Positions 25,174 through 34,786 of a stretch of DNA of 64,000 nucleotides are shown piece after piece. The DNA lies in contig NZ_BNAY01000008.1 of NCBI RefSeq assembly GCF_014654365.1, forward strand, positions 1-64,000. The letters are read 5' to 3'. Made by a program: the position numbers and the translations under genes. This DNA comes from Amycolatopsis oliviviridis (lineage in GTDB: Bacteria > Actinomycetota > Actinomycetes > Mycobacteriales > Pseudonocardiaceae). Every line of letters begins with the position of its first letter. Position 1 is the stretch's first letter. The notes under the pieces are model-generated. The model saw nothing but the letters and a program-made list of their open reading frames with translations. It was not told where the DNA came from and made no database searches.

Positions 25174-27506
25174 GCGGCCCCACCTGCCGGTTTACGCCGC
25201 AGGAGACCGAAGAGCATGGCGAACGCGGCCCCGATCCCGGCCAGCGCCACGGTCAGCCACCTCGGCACGGGGCGCCCGGCGGCGACGTACGCCGTCGCGG
25301 ACGGGAGAGTCGCGAGGATCACCAGGGCCACCAGCGGAATGAGGGCGCCCAGCACCCCCGCCCCGGCGAACTTGGGGATGGTGATCGACTCGGCGAGGTT
25401 CTTGGCCGCCAGCACGCTTTCCGGCGTGGAGGTGGCCGCGGGGGCGGGCCCCATGGCGGCGGCCGTCCCCGACGTCCCGGCCGTCGAACCCGGCCCCCCG
25501 GCGGGACCGGTCAGCGAGGAGTTGGCGACCGGCGTGGCACCGGTGCCGCCGGCCGGCGGCGGATTCTTCGCCTCTTCCCGCTCCTGGCAGGCCTCCTTGG
25601 CCGTCCCGGTGCCGATCTTGGCCGCCCGCTCGATGGCGGTGGCCGCCAGCCCCGGAGTCAACCGAGGCATCCCCGAGGCGCCCTGCCCTTGTCCGTAGCC
25701 CGCGGCGAAGTTGACGAATTTCCTCAACTGGGCCTGCTTTTCCGGCATCGGTTTGCAGGTCGCGTCGATCAACGGATTGACCGGCGCGACCATGTACTCG
25801 ACAAACGTCAGCGGGTACGCGCCGTCCTTGGTCGCCGTGCCGACCTGCAGGGTCCCGTCCTCGCCGACCTTCATCGCATTGGCGGCCAGCGCCAGACTCT
25901 CGTCGGTCGGCCGCACGAAGTTGCCCTTGCCGTCCGGAATCGCGACCGGCGCCCACCCGTAGGCCCTGGCTGTCGCGAGGTCGGTGATCACCCAGTTCAT
26001 GCAGCCGCCGGCGCACCCGGCTCCGCTTCCGGCGACGGCCTCGTTCACGGTTTTCCGCACGGCCAGCTGACCGGTCTTCGCATCGACGTTGTTGATCGAG
26101 AATCTCCCTGGATCAAGGGCGTTCAAATCGGAAATCACTCCCGGTGATTTCCCATCCAGTTCCCCGAAATAGTCCTTTCCTTTCGACGGGAAGACCCATC
26201 CGGCCGCCGCCGTCTCGGAAAGAACCTTGCTCAACGTGAGCGGAACGGTCCCCGGACCGCCCTCGCCGGTCACACCGAAGAAACTTGTGCTGTTGAGGAC
26301 ACCGGCTCGGATGATCGGCGTCGTCAATTCATTTCCGGCGTCCATCGCCGAGAGCGCGGGATTGCGGCCGACCAGCGCGGAATCATTCCGGAAAATGCCA
26401 CCTCGACCCGAGGCCGCGGGGTCCTGGCCACCCTTGGTGAACATGTTCGCCAGTTCGTCACGGGTGAAGCGCATACCGCCGGTGAACTTCGCGTTGAGCC
26501 TGCCGCCGCTGTCGTCCAGGTCGGTCGGCGACCAGCCGACCGCGGCCACGACTGCCGCGTTGACACCGACCGGGACGTACTGCCTGTCGCGCACGGCCTG
26601 ACCGGCGAGCACACCCCCGCTTCCGGTGATCGCGAGATCGGAGGTGCCCTTGTCGAACGCGGTGAGCCCGGCGTCTTCCGTTTCACTCACGATATTGGCG
26701 GGCTGCTCGGCTTCGGTGGGCGCGCACAAGGCCTGGTTCCAGGTGACCGCGGTCCGCCCCAGCCGTTCCGGCATGCTGGCGTTGAGCGTGTTCTGCCCGC
26801 TTCCCTTACATCCCTGGACGCCGATGTCGGGCCGCGCCGGAGTGAACTTGATCGCGTCGTCGGCCCAGGATACGAACTGTCCGGCGGAGTTCGGAGCACT
26901 TATCCGGAGCGCGAAGGTACAAGGATTCTTCTCGTCGCACTTGAAGGAGAACTGCCTTCTCGTCTTCGCGCCAGTGCCCGGATCCACAACCTCGGGATTG
27001 TCCGCCCACGGGAAGAAGTTGTTCTTCACATACGAGGTGTACAGCGGATCCATGGGGACGAACTGCGGCTTGAGGCTGCCGAGCGGCATCGAGAAGTCGA
27101 AGACGATGTCGCCGGACGTACTGCTCCGCTTCCTCTCCACATTGACTATTTCCACCCGTGCACCGACAAGCTCGTCGTTGAATTCGCCACAGTAGGAGCT
27201 CACCCTGACGTCGAGTGAATGCTCGGGCGGAAACGGCGGCTTGAACACATTTCTCTTCAACAGATTGTCCGGAACGTCTTTCGGGCAGATCAACAGCTTC
27301 GCCGTCGCACCGGCGGGCAGCCCCGACAGCGTGATCCGCACCGGATCCCCGTTCCGGACGGACGTCAGATCGGCGGGCTCGGTCTTGAGCGTGTAGGGCG
27401 GGTTCGCCGGTGCTTGCACCTGTGCCGCGGGGACGGACACTCCGGTGACCATCAGGACCCCGCAGATCAGCAAGATCCCGACTTGTCTTGCGCGGACGAA
27501 GAACAC
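25170..27506 (-). CDS. Large membrane-anchored PBP-like (phosphate-type) surface protein
   Basis: A 778-residue exported protein. The N-terminal hydrophobic stretch ends VSVPAAQVQA. An all-beta region follows to about residue 260, then a PstS-like domain (GTSDLAITGSGG, YVPVGVNAAVVAAVGWS, ELANMFTKGG, then SAMDAGNEL). A low-complexity Gly/Ala/Pro/Thr linker leads to two C-terminal helices and the basic tail LLRRKPAGG. I chose the GTG at 27506 behind GGGGG because the frame's earlier starts lack a ribosome site. It has paired Cys residues typical of exported proteins. Coupled to the sortase-like gene and divergent from pstC. Ligand unproven. Confidence 0.78.
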   Translation of the reverse strand: MFFVRARQVGILLICGVLMVTGVSVPAAQVQAPANPPYTLKTEPADLTSVRNGDPVRITLSGLPAGATAKLLICPKDVPDNLLKRNVFKPPFPPEHSLDVRVSSYCGEFNDELVGARVEIVNVERKRSSTSGDIVFDFSMPLGSLKPQFVPMDPLYTSYVKNNFFPWADNPEVVDPGTGAKTRRQFSFKCDEKNPCTFALRISAPNSAGQFVSWADDAIKFTPARPDIGVQGCKGSGQNTLNASMPERLGRTAVTWNQALCAPTEAEQPANIVSETEDAGLTAFDKGTSDLAITGSGGVLAGQAVRDRQYVPVGVNAAVVAAVGWSPTDLDDSGGRLNAKFTGGMRFTRDELANMFTKGGQDPAASGRGGIFRNDSALVGRNPALSAMDAGNELTTPIIRAGVLNSTSFFGVTGEGGPGTVPLTLSKVLSETAAAGWVFPSKGKDYFGELDGKSPGVISDLNALDPGRFSINNVDAKTGQLAVRKTVNEAVAGSGAGCAGGCMNWVITDLATARAYGWAPVAIPDGKGNFVRPTDESLALAANAMKVGEDGTLQVGTATKDGAYPLTFVEYMVAPVNPLIDATCKPMPEKQAQLRKFVNFAAGYGQGQGASGMPRLTPGLAATAIERAAKIGTGTAKEACQEREEAKNPPPAGGTGATPVANSSLTGPAGGPGSTAGTSGTAAAMGPAPAATSTPESVLAAKNLAESITIPKFAGAGVLGALIPLVALVILATLPSATAYVAAGRPVPRWLTVALAGIGAAFAMLFGLLRRKPAGGAA

Positions 27507-27762
27507 GGACGACCCCCAGGGTGCGCGGGCATACGGCGGAGAGCGGGACTCGATCACGAACCTCGCCGAAACCAACGTCCCCGAGTCGCCCATTCGGGGT
27601 CAACCGTCCCCGGACCCGCCCTGGCACAGATTCACACGCGCCCCGTCGGGCGTTCTCCGCGTGGACACCTTTCGCGGTATCGGGCCCCACATACTGGCCG
27701 CACTGAGGGGCGACGTGGTGTGCCCTCATTTCGCTTGCTTACCGAGACGAAGGAAGCCGCTC

Positions 27763-28752
27763 GTGACCGTCGCGCCACCCCGGCCCGACCCGTCCCCACC
27801 GGGAGCACCGGTGCGGCGGGCGATCACCGAAGTCCTTTCCCGGGCCGACCGGGCGTTCCGCCGGGTCACCACCGGCGCCGGGCTGGCCATGCTGGGAATC
27901 CTGCTGGTCATCGGCTTCTTCCTGGTGTACCGGTCCGGACCCGCCTTCGAGAACAGCGGCTTCGGCTTCTTCGGCACCATCCGGTTCGATCCGGCCTCCG
28001 GCGTGCTCGGCGTCCTGGGCCTGCTCTACGGCACGGTGGTGGTCGCGCTCATCGCCGTCCTGGTCGCCGTGCCGCTGAGCATCCTCGCGGCACTGTTCAT
28101 CACCGAGTACTCCAGCGGCCGGATCCGCGGCTTCCTCACCGGCCTCGTCGACCTGCTCGCCGCCATCCCCAGCCTGCTGTACGGCCTGTGGGGATTCAGT
28201 TTCCTCGGACCGCAGATCGTCCCGGTCTCGACGTGGCTGACCGAGAACCTCGGCTGGTTCCCGCCGTTCGCGGCCAAGGAGAACACGCTGTACATCCAGT
28301 CCATGTTCATCGCCGGACTGGTGGTCTCCCTGATGGTCCTCCCGATCACGACTTCGGTGATCCGCGAAGTGTTCGCGCAGACTCCGCCCGGCGAGAAGGA
28401 AGCGGCGCTCGCTCTGGGCAGCACCCGGTGGGGGATGGTCAAAACGGTCATGCTGCCCTTCGGCCGGGGCGGGATCATCGGCGGCTCGATGCTCGGGTTG
28501 GGCCGCGCGCTCGGCGAGACGATCGCCGTTTCCCTGCTGCTGCCTCAGGTTCCGGAGATCTCGCAGCACATCGTCCAGTTCGGCGGCGCGACCATCTCCG
28601 GGTTCATCGCCAACAACTCCGGCGCGTCGGGGCTCTTCCTGTCCGGGCTGATGGCGGCCGGCCTGGTGCTGTTCATCTTCACCCTGGCCACGAACTTCAC
28701 CGCGTCGGTGATCATCTCGAAGAGCCGGTCCGGCGCGGGAGTGGATGCCTGA
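27763..28752 (+). CDS. pstC: Phosphate-type ABC transporter permease PstC
   Basis: A 329-residue permease with about six helices and the inner-membrane transporter signature EAALALGSTRWGMVKTV, where the ATPase docks. GSMLGLGRALGETIAV and the C-terminal TNFTASVII are typical of PstC. The GTG start is set by GAAGGAAG at 27749-27756. The stop shares a base with the start of pstA. It reads away from the 778-residue binding-protein gene across a 256-bp gap in which I found only a short CCCCGA/TCGGGG repeat near 27577-27600 and no convincing Pho box. Confidence 0.9.
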   Translation: MTVAPPRPDPSPPGAPVRRAITEVLSRADRAFRRVTTGAGLAMLGILLVIGFFLVYRSGPAFENSGFGFFGTIRFDPASGVLGVLGLLYGTVVVALIAVLVAVPLSILAALFITEYSSGRIRGFLTGLVDLLAAIPSLLYGLWGFSFLGPQIVPVSTWLTENLGWFPPFAAKENTLYIQSMFIAGLVVSLMVLPITTSVIREVFAQTPPGEKEAALALGSTRWGMVKTVMLPFGRGGIIGGSMLGLGRALGETIAVSLLLPQVPEISQHIVQFGGATISGFIANNSGASGLFLSGLMAAGLVLFIFTLATNFTASVIISKSRSGAGVDA

Positions 28753-29894
28753 TGACCACGACAGTGACTCCCCCGGTCACGTCCGGCCCGCGCAAGCTCG
28801 TCAAACGCCGCCCGTCGGAGACCACCCGGCAGGACAGGCTGGCCGCGCTCGGCTGCGCGGTGTCGGCCACGCTGCTCACCTGGTTCGTCATGCACCTGCT
28901 GCTGGACTCCCCCGGCTGGCTGGCGGATCTGATCGTCGCCTACCTGCTGTACCTGGCGATGCTCTACCTGGTCACCCGCGACCGGCTGGGCAAACTGGTC
29001 GCGTCGGACCGGATCGTGTCGACCGTCGTGGTCTCCGGGGCGCTCACGCTGCTCGTCCCGCTGCTGTTCCTGCTGGGCTACATCGTGATCGAGGGCGCAC
29101 CCTATCTGCGCCTGGGTTTCTTCTCCCACGACATGTCCGCGGTCGCGCCGACCGATCCGGTCACCGCGACCGGCGGCCTGCACGCGGTGGTCGGCACCCT
29201 TCAGCAGACCGCGCTGACCCTGGTGTTCGTCGTCCCGATGGGCCTGCTCACCGCGATCTTCCTCAACGAGACCCGGTCCCGGTTCCGCCGTCCGGTGCGG
29301 ATCATGGTCGACGCGATGAGCGGCCTCCCCTCCATCGTGGCAGGCCTGTTCATCTACGCGGCGCTGATCATCCCCGGTATCCAGGCGGGCGTCGGATTGT
29401 TCAGCTACAACGGTTTGATGGCCACGCTGGCGTTGACGATGGTCATGCTGCCGACGGTGACCCGGACCGTGGACGTGGTGCTCCGGCTGGTGCCCGACGG
29501 GCTGCGCGAGGCGTCGCTGGCGCTCGGTGCGAGCCGCGCCCGGACGGTGTGGTCGGTGGTCCTGCCCACCGCCCGTACCGGTGTCACCACCGCCGTCATC
29601 CTCGGGATCGCCAGGGTGGCGGGGGAAACGGCACCGCTGCTGTTCACCTCGTTCGGCTCGCTCGCGATGAACGCCAACCCGTTCTCCGCTCCGCAGGAGA
29701 GCATTCCGCTGTTCATCTTCCGCTTCATCAAGCAGCCGCTGGAAAACGTCCAGCAGCGCGGCTACGTCGGCGCGCTCGTGCTGATCCTGCTCATCTTCAG
29801 CCTGTTCGCGATCGCCAGGTTCGCCGGGCGTGACCGATCGAAGCGCAAGGCCAAGAGTTCGAAGAAGACCTTGAGAACACAGGAGAACCGGTGA
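28752..29894 (+). CDS. pstA: Phosphate-type ABC transporter permease PstA
   Basis: A 380-residue permease. It carries an N-terminal extension with three helices (about 30-105) before the usual six-helix domain, which makes it longer than most PstA proteins (about 280-300 residues). The ATPase-docking loop is [20 protein letters not shown] and is followed by [21 protein letters not shown], both standard for PstA. It overlaps pstC by one base and pstB by four. Confidence 0.9.
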   Translation: MTTTVTPPVTSGPRKLVKRRPSETTRQDRLAALGCAVSATLLTWFVMHLLLDSPGWLADLIVAYLLYLAMLYLVTRDRLGKLVASDRIVSTVVVSGALTLLVPLLFLLGYIVIEGAPYLRLGFFSHDMSAVAPTDPVTATGGLHAVVGTLQQTALTLVFVVPMGLLTAIFLNETRSRFRRPVRIMVDAMSGLPSIVAGLFIYAALIIPGIQAGVGLFSYNGLMATLALTMVMLPTVTRTVDVVLRLVPDGLREASLALGASRARTVWSVVLPTARTGVTTAVILGIARVAGETAPLLFTSFGSLAMNANPFSAPQESIPLFIFRFIKQPLENVQQRGYVGALVLILLIFSLFAIARFAGRDRSKRKAKSSKKTLRTQENR

Positions 29895-30736
29895 CCGACA
29901 CCACCGAATTGTCCGATGTGGACACCAGCAGGCCTCAGGTCACCTTGACCGGTGGTCCCCCGCCCGGCGCGGCCGCACTCGAGTCGCGGGAGATCGGCGC
30001 CTGGTTCGGTGACCGGCTGGTCCTCGAAGGCGTGTCGTTGCGGATGCCCGCCAAGGAGGTGACCGCGCTGATCGGTCCTTCGGGCTGCGGCAAGTCGACG
30101 TTCCTGCGCATCCTCAACCGGATGCACGAACTCGTGCCGTCGGCGTCCCTGACCGGCGAAGTCCTGCTGGACGGCCAGGACATCTACGCCGACGGAACCC
30201 GGCCCCAGCAGGTCCGGCTGCGCATCGGCATGGTGTTCCAGAAGCCGAACCCGTTCCCGGCGATGTCCATCCGGGACAACGTGCTCGCCGGGCTCAAGCT
30301 CGCCGGCGTCAAATGCGACGACAAGAACGCGCTGGTGGAACAGAGTCTCGAACGCGCCGGGTTGTGGCGCGAGGTCCGGGACAGGCTGAACTCCCCCGGC
30401 GGCGCCCTGTCCGGCGGACAGCAGCAGCGGCTCTGCATCGCCCGTTCTCTCGCGGTACAGCCGAACGTGCTCCTGATGGACGAACCGTGCTCCGCGCTCG
30501 ACCCGACGTCCACCCGGCGGATCGAGCAGACTATCGCCGAGATCGGGCACGAGGTGACGGTCGTGATCGTCACGCACAACATGCAGCAGGCACAACGGGT
30601 TTCGGATCATTGCGCGTTCTTCCTCGCGGCCGAGAACGAACCCGGCCGGGTGATCGAACACGGTCCGACGGACACGATCTTCAACGCACCTTCGGACGAA
30701 CGCACCTTCGACTACGTGAACGGGCGATTCGGATGA
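29891..30736 (+). CDS. pstB: Phosphate-type ABC transporter ATPase PstB
   Basis: A 281-residue ATPase with Walker [10 protein letters not shown] (residues 62-70), Q-loop [11 protein letters not shown], signature LSGGQQQRL, Walker [12 protein letters not shown] and the switch His in VIVTHNMQQ. The [10 protein letters not shown] segment is characteristic of PstB, which supports a phosphate-type substrate. An extra 30 residues at the N-terminus are unusual. It begins with GTG overlapping pstA by four bases, and its stop overlaps the next binding-protein gene by four. Confidence 0.93.
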   Translation: MTDTTELSDVDTSRPQVTLTGGPPPGAAALESREIGAWFGDRLVLEGVSLRMPAKEVTALIGPSGCGKSTFLRILNRMHELVPSASLTGEVLLDGQDIYADGTRPQQVRLRIGMVFQKPNPFPAMSIRDNVLAGLKLAGVKCDDKNALVEQSLERAGLWREVRDRLNSPGGALSGGQQQRLCIARSLAVQPNVLLMDEPCSALDPTSTRRIEQTIAEIGHEVTVVIVTHNMQQAQRVSDHCAFFLAAENEPGRVIEHGPTDTIFNAPSDERTFDYVNGRFG

Positions 30737-32298
30737 GGCGGAAAGAAGCCTTGCGCCGGCTGGGCTCCTTGGGCGGCGCCTCGGCGCTGCTGGTGTCGCT
30801 CTCGGTGGCGGGCGCACCCGCGGCGGCGGCGCTGAGCAGGGTCACCGGCTCCGGGTCCAGCTATGTCGGCGTCGCGATGACCGACTGGCAGAACGGCGCG
30901 ACGTCGCGGGGAATCCCGGTCAACTATTCGGCCACCAACTCACCGGCCGGGGTCAACCAGTACGGCGACCGGACGGTCGACTTCGGCGGGACCGAAGCCG
31001 AGGTCTCCTCGCTCCTCGCGGCGGGCGGGGGCGGGGTGAGCGCGCAGACCCGCGGTTATCAGTACGTGCCGGACGTCGCGGGCGCGGTCGCCGTCATGTA
31101 CAACGTGACCGACCAGGCCGGGAAGCGGGTCGACTACCTGCACCTCACGCGCGAGGTGATCGGCCGGATCTTCAGCCGGGACATCACCCGCTGGAGCGAT
31201 CCGGCGATCACCGCGACCAACGGCGGGAAATCGTTGCCGGACCAGCCGATCACACTGGTCGGGCGGACCGGCCAGTCCGGGACGACGGCGCTGTTCTACG
31301 ACTTCATCGCGTACGCGGCGCCCGACGCCTACCAACGCTTCGTCTCCCGCAACGTCGGCAACGGGATGGGCAACCTGCCCTCCGGGGTGCGCCCGATCCA
31401 GCTGCCCGAACGAGGACCGGACGCCGATTGGTACCGGCTGCTCGCGGACTCGGATCAGATCGCGCAGGCCATCGGCAAAGCGACCATCCCGTTCTCCATC
31501 GCCTACGACGAATTCGCCTACGCGCAGCGCCACAATGTGCCGTCGGCTTGGGTGCAGAACGGCGCGGGTCAATACACCCAGCCTTACGCGGAGAACATCG
31601 CGTCCGCGCTGAAGTTCGCGGAACTCCGCCCGGACCTCAGCCAGAAACTCGACAAGGTCTACTCGAACGCCGACCCGAAGACGTACCCGATTTCGGCGTA
31701 TTCCTACATCATGATGCCCTGCACGACCGGCCGGGACACCTGCCGTGGCGGCTACGGCGACCAGGGCAAGACCGACACGATGACCGCGTTCCTCGAACAC
31801 GTCGCGTGCGACGGCCAGATCAACATGGCCCGGATCGGCTATTCGCCGCTGCCGCCGAACCTGTCGCAGGAGATCATGAACTCCAACTCGCGGCTCACCG
31901 GGCAGCCGCCGAAACAGCTGAACGCGGGCAACTGCGGCAACCCGACCTTCCGCGGCAGCCTCGGCGCGGGTGCCACCAGCCCGGCCGACCCGCTGGTGAC
32001 CGGCGGGATCATCAACCCGGACGGGAAACCCAAGGCCGGTCCGGGCGCCGCGGGTCCCAGCGCTTCCGCCGGGCCCAGCACGGGTCCGGCCGGCGGCGAC
32101 AAGACCGCGACCGCGACGGCGGGCCCCGACGACGAGTCCGCGGGCGGCGGCTCGAAGAACTGGCGCGAGGCCTCACCGGCGGCGTACGACGAAGGCGGGT
32201 TCGGTGGCTTCGGTGGCTGGGCGGCGCTGGTGCTCTTCGTGGCGATCGTGGCGCCCTTGGCGATACGCGGGTTCATCCGGAAACTGCGAGGCTCTTGA
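30733..32298 (+). CDS. PstS-like binding protein anchored by a C-terminal membrane helix
   Basis: A 521-residue protein. The N-terminal signal (residues about 1-34) has no lipobox Cys. The PBP domain contains [42 protein letters not shown], and [15 protein letters not shown], the standard phosphate-binding loops. After about residue 430 a Pro/Ala/Gly-rich linker leads to one membrane helix ([16 protein letters not shown]) and a basic tail. Most PstS proteins are lipoproteins, so this anchoring is unusual. It is coupled to pstB by an ATGA overlap and is likely the operon's own receptor. Confidence 0.88.
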   Translation: MRRKEALRRLGSLGGASALLVSLSVAGAPAAAALSRVTGSGSSYVGVAMTDWQNGATSRGIPVNYSATNSPAGVNQYGDRTVDFGGTEAEVSSLLAAGGGGVSAQTRGYQYVPDVAGAVAVMYNVTDQAGKRVDYLHLTREVIGRIFSRDITRWSDPAITATNGGKSLPDQPITLVGRTGQSGTTALFYDFIAYAAPDAYQRFVSRNVGNGMGNLPSGVRPIQLPERGPDADWYRLLADSDQIAQAIGKATIPFSIAYDEFAYAQRHNVPSAWVQNGAGQYTQPYAENIASALKFAELRPDLSQKLDKVYSNADPKTYPISAYSYIMMPCTTGRDTCRGGYGDQGKTDTMTAFLEHVACDGQINMARIGYSPLPPNLSQEIMNSNSRLTGQPPKQLNAGNCGNPTFRGSLGAGATSPADPLVTGGIINPDGKPKAGPGAAGPSASAGPSTGPAGGDKTATATAGPDDESAGGGSKNWREASPAAYDEGGFGGFGGWAALVLFVAIVAPLAIRGFIRKLRGS

Positions 32299-32325
32299 GG
32301 GCGGGTCGTCGGGCAGAATGTTCGG

Positions 32326-32865
32326 ATGCCGGCCCTCGATCCGGTTCGCCTTGCCCGGTGGTGCGTGGAGCATTTGGGCAGCCCTCCGGCGGAGGAGATC
32401 TTCAGATCAGGGCAACTGTCCGCGGTCATCGGGCTGCGGCTGGCCGACGGCCGTGAGGTCGTGGTCAAGGTGCGTCCGGACTCGCCGCGGACGGCGGCCT
32501 GCGTCGATGTCCAGCGGCGCGTGTTCCAGGCCGGTTATCCGTGCCCTCGGGCGCTCACCGGCGCCGAGCCTTTCGGCGAGGACATCGCGACCGCGGAGGC
32601 CTACGTCCCCGGCGGCGCCCCACTCCCGGGCGACGACCACGCGGCCCGGGCCTTCGCTGAAGCGTTCGCGCGGCTGATCAGGCTCGCTCCAGCACCGGCT
32701 GAGGTGTCCACGCTCGACCCGGCGCCGTCGTGGGCGGCCGGCGTCTGGACCCGGGCCTACGACGCCAAGTATCAGTACACCGTCGGACGGCCCATCACCT
32801 CGCTGTCCGAAAGTGAGGCTCGCGAGCGCCTCCGTCGCAGCGGGACCGGATCGCTGGGTCCATGA
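32326..32865 (+). pseudogene. Truncated aminoglycoside-phosphotransferase-like protein
   Basis: A 179-residue frame matching only the N-terminal lobe of APH-type kinases: REVVVKVRP with the ATP-binding Lys, then a helix and the hinge ATAEAYVPGG. The catalytic loop (HGD-type) and the metal-binding DxD of the C-terminal lobe are missing, and the sequence after the stop does not continue the domain in any frame I checked. The last 20 residues look unrelated. Most likely a decayed gene cut off next to the MITE-like element; a short functional product is less likely. Confidence 0.6.
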
Positions 32866-32995
32866 CCCGGCCCGAGCCCACTGCCGAGCGGGCCCCTCGC
32901 GGTCGGCTTCAAAGTAGAGCCCTGCGGCGCGGCCTGACACTGGTCGCGGGAGAGCTGGATGCGCCCTCGACTATCCACAAGGGACAAAACCTTTA

Positions 32996-33028
32996 GTCAG
33001 AGTGCCCGGCTTGGGCGCTTTGACTGAC
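32996..33028 (+). terminator. Stem-loop with a short T-run
   Basis: GTCAGAGTGCCC (32996-33007) pairs with GGGCGCTTTGAC (33013-33024) with two mismatches, followed by TGACTTTTCG. It looks like an intrinsic terminator just before the MITE-like element. Confidence 0.5.
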
Positions 33029-33032
33029 TTTT

Positions 33033-33265
33033 CGACGGGTCGTGAGTGGTAAAGGGGGGTTCTATTTAGGGGTAAGGCAGAGGTGGCGTGTTCGTGGGCG
33101 GGTCAGTGGCTCTGCGCGATGCCGGACCTGGGGCACCCACTGTGTGGATTTTGGTGCGTTGGATGCGCGGAAATCCACACAGTCCCGCGTGACCGGACCG
33201 GTCGCGTCAACCGGACATCCTTGCCTTTCCCCCAATAAACCCTCTCTACCAGTCACGACCCCTCG
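33033..33265. mobile_element. MITE-like element with about 45-bp imperfect terminal inverted repeats
   Basis: The left end (33033-33079, starting CGACGGGTCGTGAGTGGT) and the right end (33222-33265, ending with the complement of CGAGGGGTCGTGACTGGT) match along about 45 bases. The 140-bp interior has no gene and holds a second perfect inverted repeat (33139-33151 with 33171-33183, ACTGTGTGGATTT). It is too small to encode a transposase. Related single ends occur at 41801-41848 and 51340-51384. No target duplication was clear. It fills most of the gene-free stretch 32866-33366. Confidence 0.65.
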
Positions 33266-33366
33266 ACAGGGGCGGCGCTGGGCCGGTTCCGGCGGTCGGG
33301 GTCAGTGGGCATGCCGAAGGGCCCGTCGCCGGGTTGGCTGGCGGGCTCCTCGGGTCATGCGGGGTT

Positions 33367-34620
33367 TCAGGCGTGGTGGAGGGTGTTGCGCCGGGATCTT
33401 CGGAGCGGGTCCAGATACTGGGGCGGGATGAACTCCGGCAAGCCATCGGCCGCCATCCGGACTTCCCAGTCGCCGTGGTGGATCAGCCGGTGATGGAAGC
33501 TACAGAGCAACACCAGGTTCCGAAGATCGGTCGGGCCGCCGTCTGCCCAATGCTCAATATGGTGAGCGTGACAATTCTTCGGCCTCCGATGACACCCCGG
33601 AAACGCACAGCCCCGGTCACGGATGTTCAGCGCCCGTCGCTGGCCAGGAGTGACAAACCGGCGTAGCCGCCCCACATCCAACGGCTCGCCCGCGGCGTTC
33701 AGCACCACGGGCAGCATCAGGCAATCGCAAGCGACCATCCGCGCCTCGCGCGCGGTCATCGTCCCGACGAAGTCCAGGCACGCCTTCCCGATCCCGGACT
33801 TCAACTCATCCAGCCCGATAGTGACGTGAACCAACGTCCGGTAACCGCTCGTTCCGGGCTGGTCCGGGCACGCGATCGCGAGGTCGATGAGCTCGGCCCA
33901 GGCATCGCCCAGCCGTTCGCACTTCATCCGCAGGTCAGCTTGGCCGAATTCGTCCACCGGGCGCGGCTTCGCGTAGGCCTCCAGCGCCGCGGCGGTCCGG
34001 GCACCGGTCTCGTCGTCAAGGAGCCCGTTCAGCTTCCAGAACCCGTCCTTACGGCGCTCCAGCGTGACTTCCCGACGCGGCTGCTTCGGCTCAGGCTCCT
34101 TCGGCTCGGTCCCGTCCGGGTCCAGCCAGCCGAGAATCTTCGCCTCCGCGTCCACCAACTCCCGAGGACCAGCATTCCGGGCGAGGTCGCCGAGGATCTT
34201 CTCCGCACTCTCCCGATCCTCCGCAGAGGTGTCGGCAGGGATCCTCGCCAAGATCTCCAAGATCTGCTGGATCCGCTCGCCCCCGACCAACCCTTCCGCC
34301 GCCACAGCAGCGGTGACGGGTGCGAGCGCCGGAACTTCCGCGCCGTCCAGGGCCCGGGTCGGGTTCAACGCGATCGCCCGATTCACGATCGGACTCGCCT
34401 CACCCCGCGACAACCCCGCCACATCAGCGAACCACGCCGCCGTCGACCCATACCCGAACAAGTCCTTGACGCCCCGAGACTCGACCTCCGCCAAGTACCG
34501 CCCCAAACCGGCGGACGCTACCCGCATCACCTGCAGGAACTGCTGCACACCATGCGCAAGCTCCAGCTTGCCGGCACGCCACAACTCCTGCGGCAACTCG
34601 GGAAGAACAGTCTCGGACAC
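33367..34620 (-). CDS. DUF222 (13E12-type) protein with C-terminal HNH endonuclease domain
   Basis: A 417-residue protein. Residues about 1-300 are the DUF222 helical domain (SRGEASPIVNRAIAL, RTAAALEAYAKPR). The C-terminus is an HNH nuclease: RDRGCAFPGCHRRP, HAHHIEHWADGGPT, and LVLLCSFHHRLIHHGDW, with both metal-binding Cys and His sets. I prefer the GTG at 34620 because homologues start VSETVLP here; an earlier TTG (34650) would fall inside the LexA-type box. The ribosome site GGAG is close to the GTG. Family members are often multicopy in mycobacteria, several behind SOS boxes. Cellular role unknown. Confidence 0.85.
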   Translation of the reverse strand: MSETVLPELPQELWRAGKLELAHGVQQFLQVMRVASAGLGRYLAEVESRGVKDLFGYGSTAAWFADVAGLSRGEASPIVNRAIALNPTRALDGAEVPALAPVTAAVAAEGLVGGERIQQILEILARIPADTSAEDRESAEKILGDLARNAGPRELVDAEAKILGWLDPDGTEPKEPEPKQPRREVTLERRKDGFWKLNGLLDDETGARTAAALEAYAKPRPVDEFGQADLRMKCERLGDAWAELIDLAIACPDQPGTSGYRTLVHVTIGLDELKSGIGKACLDFVGTMTAREARMVACDCLMLPVVLNAAGEPLDVGRLRRFVTPGQRRALNIRDRGCAFPGCHRRPKNCHAHHIEHWADGGPTDLRNLVLLCSFHHRLIHHGDWEVRMAADGLPEFIPPQYLDPLRRSRRNTLHHA

Positions 34621-34642
34621 CCCTCCAGAATAGCCGAACAAA

Positions 34643-34658
34643 TCGAACAAGTGTTCGT
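34643..34658 (-). promoter_or_regulatory. LexA-type SOS box upstream of the DUF222-HNH gene
   Basis: TCGAAC-AAGT-GTTCGT differs from the actinobacterial LexA consensus TCGAAC-N4-GTTCGA only in the last base. It lies 23 bases before the GTG start of the nuclease gene, a position suited to repression. Damage control of this gene is the inference. Confidence 0.7.
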
Positions 34659-34786
34659 AATTTCAAGCAACAATGGAACCCGCGCATTCACCCCTGAAGA
34701 GTGATAGCGACTCAACGGCGGCGTAACACCGCGTACAGATCGAACGAGTTCTTCCCGCAAGAGTCACGACCTAGCGGGAGAGCGTC

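Noticed and set aside
33042-33431. Open frame across the MITE-like element
   Set aside because: No ribosome site, no domain, and it covers both inverted repeats of the element.
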